Source: an uncultured Paracoccaceae bacterium
GTDB taxonomy: Bacteria; Pseudomonadota; Alphaproteobacteria; Rhodobacterales; Rhodobacteraceae
Direction of reading: 5' to 3'
Length of the DNA: 64,000 nt
NCBI GenBank assembly: GCA_937916485.1
Contig: CALFSV010000064.1
Location: 54,276 to 118,275, forward strand
Position numbers and translations under genes: made by a program. The notes beneath the pieces are model-generated. The model was not told where the DNA came from, searched no databases, and saw only the letters and a list, made by a program, of their open reading frames with translations. Positions 48,160 through 54,693 of the stretch are shown piece by piece. Each line of letters begins with the position of its first letter. The stretch's first letter is position 1.

Positions 48160-48200
48160 AAAAAAAACGACGACGCCCGGGAGGAGGTGGGCGCCGCCGT
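48160..48200 (-). terminator. Cuckoo-type hairpin 11, also a Rho-independent terminator
   Basis: In minus-strand RNA a 12-bp stem, ACGGCGGCGCCC with GGGCGUCGUCGU (two G-U pairs), closes the loop ACCUCCUCCC and is followed by a U run. It ends the array, and its loop shows the complete CCUCCUCCC motif. Confidence 0.9.
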
Positions 48201-48210
48201 TCCTTTTTTC

Positions 48211-48244
48211 GACCGCTCCCCAGGGAGGAGGTTGGAGACCGGTC
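48211..48244 (-). ncRNA. Cuckoo-type hairpin 10
   Basis: Stem GACCG/CGGTC plus CTCC/GGAG with a two-base bulge; the loop holds AACCTCCTCCCTGG. Confidence 0.82.
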
Positions 48245-48262
48245 TTCACAGCACATGATCGG

Positions 48263-48284
48263 GGTCTCTGGGAGGAGAAAGACC
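48263..48284 (-). ncRNA. Cuckoo-type hairpin 9 (short variant)
   Basis: Five-bp stem GGTCT/AGACC around TTCTCCTCCCAG; the shortest unit, with a reduced motif like hairpin 2. Confidence 0.72.
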
Positions 48285-48310
48285 GCTCATGTTTCCCGGC
48301 AATGACCCGT

Positions 48311-48336
48311 CCCCAGGGAGGAGGAGAGGGTTGGGG
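48311..48336 (-). ncRNA. Cuckoo-type hairpin 8
   Basis: Five-bp stem CCCCA/TGGGG around a 16-base loop ACCCTCTCCTCCTCCC; an alternative outer ACCC/GGGT pairing is possible. Confidence 0.75.
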
Positions 48337-48358
48337 CCCTGCCGGGCTGGTATTCCCA

Positions 48359-48393
48359 CAACGGTCCCCAGGGAGGAGGAGAGAGAACCGTTG
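48359..48393 (-). ncRNA. Cuckoo-type hairpin 7
   Basis: Seven-bp stem CAACGGT/ACCGTTG around a loop with CTCTCCTCCTCCCTGGGG. Confidence 0.87.
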
Positions 48394-48406
48394 CGTCTGT
48401 CACGAC

Positions 48407-48430
48407 CCACCCAGGGAGGAGGAAGGGCGG
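48407..48430 (-). ncRNA. Cuckoo-type hairpin 6
   Basis: In minus-strand RNA CCGCCC pairs with GGGUGG, including one G-U pair that would be A-C on the other strand; the loop is TTCCTCCTCCCT. Confidence 0.75.
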
Positions 48431-48450
48431 CCGCGATCTTGTGCGAGGCA

Positions 48451-48485
48451 GCGGCGGCATCAGGGAGGAGGAGAGATGCCGCCGC
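48451..48485 (-). ncRNA. Cuckoo-type hairpin 5
   Basis: Perfect 10-bp stem GCGGCGGCAT/ATGCCGCCGC around the same 15-base loop as hairpin 3. Confidence 0.9.
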
Positions 48486-48494
48486 GCCTTCGTA

Positions 48495-48526
48495 TCGGTC
48501 CCTCAGGGAGGAGGAGGAGAGACCGA
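48495..48526 (-). ncRNA. Cuckoo-type hairpin 4
   Basis: Stem TCGGTC/GACCGA around a 20-base loop with an extended CCTCCTCCTCCC run. Confidence 0.85.
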
Positions 48527-48545
48527 ATTCTTCTAACCTTGCAAA

Positions 48546-48580
48546 GCGGCGACATCAGGGAGGAGGAGAGATGTCGCCGC
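48546..48580 (-). ncRNA. Cuckoo-type hairpin 3
   Basis: Perfect 10-bp stem GCGGCGACAT/ATGTCGCCGC around the 15-base loop CTCTCCTCCTCCCTG. Confidence 0.9.
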
Positions 48581-48589
48581 CTTGTTGCT

Positions 48590-48619
48590 GGGAGCCTCAA
48601 TGGGAGGAGAAAGGCACCC
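48590..48619 (-). ncRNA. Cuckoo-type hairpin 2 (variant)
   Basis: Stem GCCT/AGGC extended by GGG/CCC after a one-base internal mismatch; the loop motif is reduced to TTCTCCTCCCAT. Confidence 0.7.
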
Positions 48620-48626
48620 TGCTATG

Positions 48627-48665
48627 TCCGACTGCGCCCCAGGGAGGAGGAAGGAGCACGTCGGA
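48627..48665 (-). ncRNA. Cuckoo-type hairpin 1
   Basis: Stem TCCGAC/GTCGGA with an inner TGC/GCA extension; the loop contains CCTTCCTCCTCCCTGGGG on the minus strand. First after the DUF1127 stop codon. Confidence 0.85.
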
Positions 48666-48671
48666 AACTAA

Positions 48672-48890
48672 CTATTTCGCTCCGTTCGCTGCGTTGCGTG
48701 CAATCTCACCGATCTCGGTGCGGTGGATCCCCAGATCCGCCAGGTCACGGTCGCTCAGGCAGGAGAGTTCCGATACGGTTGTCCGGAACACCTGGTACTT
48801 CGTATAGCGGTCGGCCATTGCGGCCCGGACCATCGAGAAGCGCTCACCCAAAGTAGCAGTGAGGCTGCGTGTGTCTGTTGCAAATGCCAT
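48672..48890 (-). CDS. ccaF1: Small DUF1127 protein, CcaF1-like
   Basis: A 72-aa protein ending in the DUF1127 pattern TTVSELSCLSDRDLADLGIHRTEIGEIARNAANG. In Rhodobacter sphaeroides the DUF1127 protein CcaF1 binds RNA and helps mature the CcsR RNAs encoded behind it in the same transcript; the gene order here is identical. I start at the ATG at 48890 (MAFATDTRSL); an ATG three codons upstream at 48899 is equally usable. The first hairpin of the array begins seven bases after the stop codon. The stress-sigma promoter expected from R. sphaeroides was not identified. Confidence 0.92.
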   Translation of the reverse strand: MAFATDTRSLTATLGERFSMVRAAMADRYTKYQVFRTTVSELSCLSDRDLADLGIHRTEIGEIARNAANGAK

Positions 48891-49207
48891 TGCGTGCATC
48901 CAATCTTCTGATACGCGATCCCAACTGGACCGCCAATTTTTGTTCCCAGCCCTTAGCGGACCGAACTGCTCACACACCACCGTGTGCTGTTGGTAGTCAA
49001 ATTAGGCTAATGCTGCGGATGCACAATGGGGCGAAACGGCAATGCTGCTATGCAGCAATTGCATAAGTGTTTATGACCTAGTTTCGGGCGCTTCGACTGT
49101 TCTTTAGGCGCTAACAGAACGATGGGTTGCGCTTTTCGCCACAGATCGCGACTTTGCCGCTGACTCGGGCAATCTGCGGACCCGCGAGTGTAACAGGAGC
49201 AACACAT
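48891..49207. other. Divergent intergenic region between the ccaF1-like gene and mrp
   Basis: This 317-bp stretch is AT-richer than its surroundings and must hold promoters for both directions. It contains an inverted repeat, CACACCACCGTGTG, near 48972 and an ATGCTGCTATGCAGCAATTGCAT stretch near 49042. I could not identify a convincing sigma-70, RpoH or ECF promoter. Confidence 0.5.
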
Positions 49208-50314
49208 ATGGCCATAAATCGTGAAACCGTGATCTCTGCGCTATCCCGCCTGCAACTGCCTTCAGGCGGTGATCTGGTGTCGCGCGACATGATCCGGGCC
49301 CTTGTGATCGATGGCGCGTCGGTCAGATTCGTCATCGAGGCCCCGACCCCGGAAGAGGCTCGCGGGATGGAAATGCTTCGCCAGGCGGCCGAGGCCTCGG
49401 TTGCAGCCCTTCCGGGGGTGACGTCTGTATCGGCATTGCTGACGGCGCATGGACCCTCTGGGGGGCAGGCCGCCAAGCCTGCCGCACCGACGGGGCCAGG
49501 AGGCGAGCCGCCCTCGTTGAAGATAGGCCGCCATCCGACACCTCAGGCAGGTCCAGCCCGCGTTGCGGGCGTTGATCGCATTCTGGCGGTGGGATCGGGC
49601 AAGGGCGGCGTCGGCAAATCCACCGTTGCCTCCAACCTTGCGGTCGCACTGGCGCGGCAAGGCCGCAAGGTCGGCCTTCTCGATGCCGATATATATGGCC
49701 CCAGCCAGCCTCGGATGATGGGCGTATCTGACCGGCCCAAGTCACCGGACGGCAAGACGATCATTCCGCTGCACGCCCATGGCGTCACCATGATGTCGAT
49801 CGGGCTGATGATGGATCCCGACAAGGCCATCGTCTGGCGGGGGCCGATGCTTATGGGCGCATTGCAACAGATGCTTGGGCAGGTTGAATGGGGCAAGCTT
49901 GATGTTCTGATCGTCGATCTGCCGCCCGGAACCGGTGATGTCCAGCTGACGCTTTGCCAAAAGACCCATCTGACCGGGGCCATCGTTGTCTCAACCCCGC
50001 AGGACGTCGCCCTTATAGATGCCCGCAAGGCCATCGACATGTTCAACACCCTGCACACCCCGGTGTTGGGCCTGATCGAGAACATGTCTTTATATATATG
50101 CCCCAACTGCGGGCACGAGGCGCACATCTTTGGCCATGGCGGGGTCAAAGCCGAGGCGGACAAGATGGGCGTGCCGTTCCTCGGAGCCTTGCCAATTGAC
50201 CTTGATACCCGGCTGGCTGGCGACGCGGGGACCCCCGTTGCCGCGGGCGAGGGGGCGATGGCCTCGGCCTACGCGCAGATCGCAAAGGGCCTGATCGCTG
50301 GCGGGATCGCCTGA
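49208..50314 (+). CDS. apbC: Mrp/ApbC-family iron-sulfur cluster carrier ATPase
   Basis: A 368-aa P-loop protein that carries Fe-S clusters to target enzymes. Residues 1 to about 100 form a MIP18/DUF59-like domain (INRETVISALSRLQLP). The ATPase domain starts at DRILAVGSGKGGVGKSTVAS (deviant Walker A GKGGVGKS) with VGLLDADIYGPSQPRMMG. The bridging cysteines are in MSLYICPNCGHEAHIFG, spaced CxxC. AGGAGCAACACAT precedes the ATG at 49208. The gene is monocistronic and lies upstream of the dcw leader. Confidence 0.94.
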   Translation: MAINRETVISALSRLQLPSGGDLVSRDMIRALVIDGASVRFVIEAPTPEEARGMEMLRQAAEASVAALPGVTSVSALLTAHGPSGGQAAKPAAPTGPGGEPPSLKIGRHPTPQAGPARVAGVDRILAVGSGKGGVGKSTVASNLAVALARQGRKVGLLDADIYGPSQPRMMGVSDRPKSPDGKTIIPLHAHGVTMMSIGLMMDPDKAIVWRGPMLMGALQQMLGQVEWGKLDVLIVDLPPGTGDVQLTLCQKTHLTGAIVVSTPQDVALIDARKAIDMFNTLHTPVLGLIENMSLYICPNCGHEAHIFGHGGVKAEADKMGVPFLGALPIDLDTRLAGDAGTPVAAGEGAMASAYAQIAKGLIAGGIA

Positions 50315-50445
50315 CGGGATCGCCCTGCGGGCGTTCCAACGGGATTTCATGGGAACGGTGATGCAGCCCCGGTTCCAATGGAACGGAACCGGGGCGGCCT
50401 GACCTGAGATTCTGAAGCAAACTGGTGAAAAAGGCCGAGTCAGGC

Positions 50446-50503
50446 TGGGATTTTGCCGGGAAAACCTGGGACTGGATCGGGTCCGCGCTGGGATTGCCTG
50501 GGT
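50446..50503 (+). promoter_or_regulatory. Six helically phased GGG boxes upstream of the dcw cluster
   Basis: Six short boxes (TGGGA, CGGGA, TGGGA, CGGGT, TGGGA, TGGGT) start 11, 10, 11, 11 and 10 bp apart. TGGG-type boxes at about 10-bp spacing are the known binding pattern of MraZ. The block lies about 510-565 bp before mraZ, further than usual. Function is inferred. Confidence 0.55.
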
Positions 50504-50698
50504 TTTGGGGGCTCGGACTGCTTAGCGCCGCTAGGAGGACTTAGCGATTTTCAGCAGGACCGCGGGGCGACCTCTGGGGTCTTCCCCCCAAAAAATACTA
50601 CATATTGATCGAAATTGTCTAATAATCACCATCTGGTGCGTCAAGCGTTGAGTTTCGCAGTGGGAATTTCTGGTCAAATACCGTGGCAAACCGGCACT

Positions 50699-50733
50699 TC
50701 CCATAAATTCCCGTTGCGACCCAGCATTTCCCA
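50699..50733 (-). promoter_or_regulatory. MraZ-type operator: four boxes at exact 10-bp spacing
   Basis: Read on the minus strand, TGGGA, TGGGT, CGGGA and TGGGA start exactly 10 bp apart, matching the TGGGN-N5 repeats bound by MraZ. A single TGGGA in the other orientation lies at 50661. The block overlaps the candidate promoter of the mraZ leader, as expected for autoregulation. Confidence 0.75.
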
Positions 50734-50743
50734 TGTCAGTAAT
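50714..50743 (+). promoter_or_regulatory. Candidate sigma-70 promoter of the dcw leader
   Basis: TTGCGA at 50714-50719 and AGTAAT at 50738-50743 are separated by 18 bp, predicting a start near 50750. That gives an RNA of about 200 nt to the terminator at 50921-50959, close to the known size of UpsM. Confidence 0.5.
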
Positions 50744-50749
50744 TGGTTC

Positions 50750-50959
50750 AAGGAAAGTCGGGTCGACACTCAAGGGGCAACAAAAAAAGAACCCCACGGT
50801 AGACGAGGCAGTTTCATACAGGCAGCCCTTCTTTTCTTACAACGAGATCCGGCGCGCGAGCAAGCAGACATCCCCCCAGGTGGCGCGCGCAGTCGGACAT
50901 CCCGGAAACGGGAAGATGGCGGCGGATCAAGCAGTGGCAGCAGCTTGATCCGCCGTTTT
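50750..50959 (+). ncRNA. UpsM-like leader sRNA upstream of mraZ
   Basis: In Rhodobacter sphaeroides the dcw cluster is preceded by a long leader from which the abundant sRNA UpsM (about 200 nt) is released by partial termination. Here a perfect terminator ends about 50 nt before mraZ, a candidate promoter lies about 200 bp upstream of it, and no credible protein is encoded in between. The 5' end is an estimate. Confidence 0.7.
50921..50959 (+). terminator. Terminator/attenuator in the mraZ leader
   Basis: A perfect 12-bp stem, GGCGGATCAAGC and GCTTGATCCGCC, with a 10-base loop is followed by GTTTTA. It sits inside the presumed dcw transcript, so it must be read through part of the time. Confidence 0.85.
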
Positions 50960-51010
50960 AACATCTAGGTTTACACAACTTGGCGGGGGTCGGAAAGGTT
51001 TTCGGAGCCC

Positions 51011-51529
51011 ATGCTCCTTAGCTTCACAGGCGAATACCCACAGAAGGTGGACGGAAAAGGGCGTATGTCCATTCCGGCCAGCTTTCGCCGTGTGCTCGAA
51101 GCCAACGATCCCGATTGGGCCGAAGGCCTGCCTGCAAAGCTCTATATCAACTACGGTGCGCATCTTAAGCAGAACCTGCGGATCTACTCCGTCAAGGCGA
51201 TGATGAAGATCGATGCCCAGATCCAGGAGCTGGACGAAGGGTCCGAGCTTCAGATCCTGCTGAACCGCCTTTACCTTGGCCAATCCGAAGAATTGTCGAT
51301 CGACAAGGACGGCCGCATCGTCATGCCGATCCGGCACCGCGAAAAGCTGGGGATGACCGAAGGTGAAGTGACCTTCATGGGCCTTGGCAACTACTTCGAG
51401 GTCTGGAAAGCGGAAACGTATTCCAGCGCGGTCACCACCTCGCTTGATGCCCTGGTCGAGCGTCTGGCGGGCGGAGCCGATCCGCTGTCGCTGATTGCCA
51501 AGCAAAAGAAGACCGAAGGAGGGGCATAG
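51011..51529 (+). CDS. mraZ: Transcriptional regulator MraZ
   Basis: A 172-aa regulator, first gene of the dcw cluster. It has two AbrB-like SpoVT halves: FTGEYPQKVDGKGRMSIPASFRRVL at the N terminus and LSIDKDGRIVMPIRHREKLGM near residue 95. MraZ forms a ring that binds TGGG-type repeats in its own promoter, and such repeats lie at 50699-50733. It is followed by rsmH with three bases between stop and start. Confidence 0.96.
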   Translation: MLLSFTGEYPQKVDGKGRMSIPASFRRVLEANDPDWAEGLPAKLYINYGAHLKQNLRIYSVKAMMKIDAQIQELDEGSELQILLNRLYLGQSEELSIDKDGRIVMPIRHREKLGMTEGEVTFMGLGNYFEVWKAETYSSAVTTSLDALVERLAGGADPLSLIAKQKKTEGGA

Positions 51530-51532
51530 GAT

Positions 51533-52519
51533 ATGGCCGCCGCTGCCGCGATGCCTGCTGATGCACCCCATATCCCAGTCCTGCTTGGTCCTATTCTTCG
51601 GGCCGTGGCGCCGGTTGGTGGCGTCTGGCTTGACGGCACATTCGGTGCGGGTGGCTATACCCGTGGCCTTCTGGATGCTGGCGCAGACAAGGTGATCGGC
51701 GTTGACCGTGATCCGCTGGCGTTTCGCCTCGCCGAACCATGGGCTGGCGACTACGGCGACCGTCTGGTTCTGCGCGAAGGCACGTTTTCCAACCTTGATA
51801 CCCTGGCCGGAGAGCCTTTGGACGGTGTCGTCCTGGATCTTGGGGTGTCGTCCATGCAGATCGACACGCCCGAGCGCGGCTTCTCGTTCCAGAAGGACGG
51901 CCCCCTCGATATGCGGATGAGCGGGCAGGGGCTGTCTGCCCATGACATCGTGAACGGCTGGGACGAAGGGCCCATTGCCGACGTCCTCTTTCTATATGGC
52001 GAGGAACGTGCCTCGCGCCGCATTGCCCGCGCCATTGTCGCGGCACGCCCGGTCGAGACGACCCTGCAACTGGCCGAGATCGTCGCCCGTTGTCTGCCCC
52101 GCCCCAAGCCGGGCCAGAGCCATCCTGCGACCCGCAGCTTTCAAGCGTTGCGTATCGCGGTCAACGACGAATATGGCGAGCTTTATGAAGGGCTTGCCGC
52201 CGCCGAACGGGCCCTCAAGCCCGGCGGTTGGCTGGCCGTTGTCACCTTTCATTCGGTCGAGGACCGGATGGTCAAACGGTTCTTTCAGTTGCGCAGCGGC
52301 GGGGGCAGCAATGCCAACCGCTATGCCCCTGAAATCGCCGAGGTGAAGGCCGCCTTTACCCTGCCCAGCAAGAAGGCGATCGAGGCTGATGCCGACGAAT
52401 TGTCCGCCAATCCCCGCTCGCGCTCGGCCAAGCTGCGGGTTGCGCGCCGCACGGATGTCCCGGCCGAAACCATCGGGGCCGCTGATCTGGGAATGCCGAT
52501 GTTGAGGGGAGGTCGCTGA
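51533..52519 (+). CDS. rsmH: 16S rRNA (cytosine(1402)-N(4))-methyltransferase
   Basis: RsmH (MraW) methylates C1402 in the ribosomal P site using SAM. The 328-aa protein has [38 protein letters not shown] as SAM motif [22 protein letters not shown] and [21 protein letters not shown]. It overlaps ftsL by one base and is part of the conserved mraZ-rsmH-ftsL-ftsI order. Confidence 0.97.
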   Translation: MAAAAAMPADAPHIPVLLGPILRAVAPVGGVWLDGTFGAGGYTRGLLDAGADKVIGVDRDPLAFRLAEPWAGDYGDRLVLREGTFSNLDTLAGEPLDGVVLDLGVSSMQIDTPERGFSFQKDGPLDMRMSGQGLSAHDIVNGWDEGPIADVLFLYGEERASRRIARAIVAARPVETTLQLAEIVARCLPRPKPGQSHPATRSFQALRIAVNDEYGELYEGLAAAERALKPGGWLAVVTFHSVEDRMVKRFFQLRSGGGSNANRYAPEIAEVKAAFTLPSKKAIEADADELSANPRSRSAKLRVARRTDVPAETIGAADLGMPMLRGGR

Positions 52520-52875
52520 TGCGTGGACTTTTGCATGTCGTGGCGTTTCTGAGCGTTATCGCACTGGCCTTCTGGGCCTATCAGGAAAACTACCACACTC
52601 AGGACGCCCTGTCCGAAGTGCGCCAGCTGCACCGGCAGATCGGGGCGGCTCACGCCCGCCTGAATGTTCTGGGCGCCGAATGGGCCTATCTCAATCGCCC
52701 CGACCGGCTGCGCGATCTGGCGGACCTGAATTTTGACCGGCTGGGACTGTTGCCCCTGTCGCCTGAGGCGTTTGGCCGGGTCGACGAGGTCGCCTACCCG
52801 CTGCGCCCTTTGGGTATCATTACCGATCCGATTGATGTGTCCTCGGACGCTGCCACTGATGAGGAAGCGCTATGA
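52519..52875 (+). CDS. ftsL: Cell division protein FtsL
   Basis: A 118-aa bitopic membrane protein: a short cytoplasmic start, one helix (LLHVVAFLSVIALAFWAY), then a periplasmic coiled-coil (LSEVRQLHRQIGAAHARLNVLGAEWAYLNRPDRL). FtsL is recognised mainly by position and topology, and both fit. With FtsB and FtsQ it links the divisome to FtsI. Its stop overlaps the ftsI start. Confidence 0.92.
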   Translation: MRGLLHVVAFLSVIALAFWAYQENYHTQDALSEVRQLHRQIGAAHARLNVLGAEWAYLNRPDRLRDLADLNFDRLGLLPLSPEAFGRVDEVAYPLRPLGIITDPIDVSSDAATDEEAL

Positions 52876-54674
52876 GCTACGCCGCGCTCCGCCGCCCCCT
52901 TCGCCCGCTGGCCCGCATCATTCGGGCGCGGGACACAGGCGAGAACCCCGACGAAATCGCCCGAGAGAACCTGCGTCTGCGCCATGAAGAGATGCGTAAC
53001 AAGGCCCGCGCACGTGCCGAAAGCCGGCTTTTGGTTCTTGGCGTCATGTTCTTTTGCGCGTTTGCCGTGATTGGTGGGCGCATGGGCGTGCTGGCTAATA
53101 CCGAAGCCGAAGAGCCTCGGGCAACAGCCACCGGCAATCCGATCATCGGGCAGCGGGCCGACATCACCGATCGCAATGGCCGGATCCTTGCCACGAACTT
53201 CGAGACCCACGCCCTTTACGCCCAGCCCCGCGAGATGATCGACCCGGTTCATTCCGCCGCCGAACTGGTCCGTATTTTTCCCGAACTGGACGAGGCCCGG
53301 CTGGTCCGGGATTTCACCGGCGACCGCCGGTTCCTGTGGATCCGTCGCCAGATCAGTCCCGAACAGATGCAGGCAGTCCATGATATTGGCGACCCTGGCC
53401 TTTTGTTCGGCCCGCGTGAAATGCGCCTTTATCCCAACGGTCCCATCGCCGCCCATATCCTTGGTGGTGCCGGCTACGGCCGCGAAGGGGTCGACAGCGC
53501 CGAGGTGATTGGCACTGCAGGGGTCGAGCGCTACTTTGACGCCAGGCTGCGCGACCCGGCCAATGAAGGCGTGCCTTTGGCATTGTCCATCGACCTGACC
53601 CTGCAGTCGACGATGGAAGAGGTCCTGCAAGGCGGCATGACCCTACTTAACGCCCGTGGCGCAGCGGCCGTCCTAATGGATCTGCACACCGGTGAGATCA
53701 TGGCCATGGCCTCGCTTCCCGATTTCGACCCCAACAACCGGCCACAGGTCCTGACAAGTGGCGACCAGTCCGACAGCCCGCTATTCAACCGTGCCCTTCA
53801 GGGGGTGTATGAGCTTGGGTCGGTCTTCAAGATCTTCACGGTCGCCCAATCGATCGAACTTGGGTTGATCAATGCCGCAACCATGATCGACACCCGCGGT
53901 CCCCTTGTCTGGGGACGGTTCCGCATACGCGATTTTCACGACTACGGAGCTCAGCTTAGTGCCACAGACGTGATCGTGAAATCCTCCAACATCGGGACCG
54001 CCCGCATCGCGATGGAGATCGGCGCGGATCGGCAGCGCGGTTTCCTTGAGACCCTTGGACTGCTGGAGCCTGTTCCGCTTGAGATGGTGGAGGCTTCGAC
54101 CGGTGCCCCTCTGCTGCCGACCAACTGGTCCGAAATCTCAACCATGACAATTTCTTACGGGCACGGAATGTCGGCCTCTCCGCTGCATCTGGCGCAGGCC
54201 TATGCCTCGCTGTTGAATGGGGGGACGCGGATCGTGCCGACCCTGCTGCGGCAGGACGGCCCCCAGAACGGTGAACGGGTGGTCAGTGAAGAGGTCTCGG
54301 CAGCTGCGCGCGACATGCTACGCGCCGTGGTGACACGCGGCACCGCTTCTTTTGCCGAAGTGCCGGGCTATGCGGTCGGTGGCAAGACGGGGACAGCAGA
54401 CAAGCCACGCCCACAAGGCGGCTACTATGACGACAAGGTCATTGCTACCTTTGCCGGGGTATTTCCGGCAAACGATCCGCGCTACGTCATCGTCGTAACC
54501 CTTGATGAGCCGGTCGAGACCAGTGGGTCCGAACCGCGCCGCACCGCCGGTTGGACCGCGGTGCCCGTCGCTGCCGAGATGATCCGGCGTACAGCACCCC
54601 TCATGGGGCTGAGACCGCAGGTTGAAGTGGCAACACTAGAAGGTGTAACCCTCACTGCAAACGACGACGATTAA
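52872..54674 (+). CDS. ftsI: Penicillin-binding protein 3, septal transpeptidase
   Basis: A 600-aa class B PBP that cross-links septal peptidoglycan. A membrane anchor at about 50-75 (LLVLGVMFFCAFAVIGGRM) is followed by the pedestal domain (ADITDRNGRILATNF). The transpeptidase active site has S317-VFK320, S371-S-N373 and K505-T-G. Length is normal. It overlaps ftsL by four bases and is followed by murE after 19 nt. Confidence 0.96.
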   Translation: MSYAALRRPLRPLARIIRARDTGENPDEIARENLRLRHEEMRNKARARAESRLLVLGVMFFCAFAVIGGRMGVLANTEAEEPRATATGNPIIGQRADITDRNGRILATNFETHALYAQPREMIDPVHSAAELVRIFPELDEARLVRDFTGDRRFLWIRRQISPEQMQAVHDIGDPGLLFGPREMRLYPNGPIAAHILGGAGYGREGVDSAEVIGTAGVERYFDARLRDPANEGVPLALSIDLTLQSTMEEVLQGGMTLLNARGAAAVLMDLHTGEIMAMASLPDFDPNNRPQVLTSGDQSDSPLFNRALQGVYELGSVFKIFTVAQSIELGLINAATMIDTRGPLVWGRFRIRDFHDYGAQLSATDVIVKSSNIGTARIAMEIGADRQRGFLETLGLLEPVPLEMVEASTGAPLLPTNWSEISTMTISYGHGMSASPLHLAQAYASLLNGGTRIVPTLLRQDGPQNGERVVSEEVSAAARDMLRAVVTRGTASFAEVPGYAVGGKTGTADKPRPQGGYYDDKVIATFAGVFPANDPRYVIVVTLDEPVETSGSEPRRTAGWTAVPVAAEMIRRTAPLMGLRPQVEVATLEGVTLTANDDD

Positions 54675-54693
54675 GGGGCTTGTGGGGTAAATC

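Larger units (their letters stand above)
48160..48665 (-). ncRNA. Array of eleven CCUCCUCCC-loop hairpins (CcsR/cuckoo-type sRNAs)
   Basis: On the minus strand, directly after the DUF1127 gene, eleven hairpins repeat about every 40-55 bp. Each loop carries CCTCCTCCC or a close variant (CTCCTCCCA), while stem sequences differ from copy to copy. This is the defining design of CcsR1-4 of Rhodobacter sphaeroides, which are cut from a transcript shared with the DUF1127 gene ccaF1. The motif is complementary to purine-rich, Shine-Dalgarno-like GGGAGGAGG sequences. Compensating stem changes, and G-U pairs that exist only in minus-strand RNA, support transcription from this strand. The last hairpin is also the terminator. 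Confidence 0.9.

Noticed and set aside
48160..48665. Repeats about every 46 bp, considered as a CRISPR array.
   Set aside because: The constant part is only about 9-15 bp and lies in hairpin loops, the flanks are complementary to each other, and there are no cas genes.
48116..48856. A long plus-strand open frame through the hairpin array, rich in Gly, Arg and Glu.
   Set aside because: It is an artefact of the repeated GGGAGGAGG motif; hairpins and G-U pairs indicate a minus-strand non-coding RNA array.
48923..48946. A GGAAC...GTT pattern upstream of the ccaF1-like gene, considered as an EcfG-type promoter.
   Set aside because: The spacing is one to two bases short, the -10 element lacks its first C, and EcfG is mostly absent from Rhodobacterales.
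50615..50968. A plus-strand open frame of 117 codons upstream of mraZ.
   Set aside because: It crosses the operator, the promoter and the terminator stem and shows no domain; a leader RNA explains the region better.
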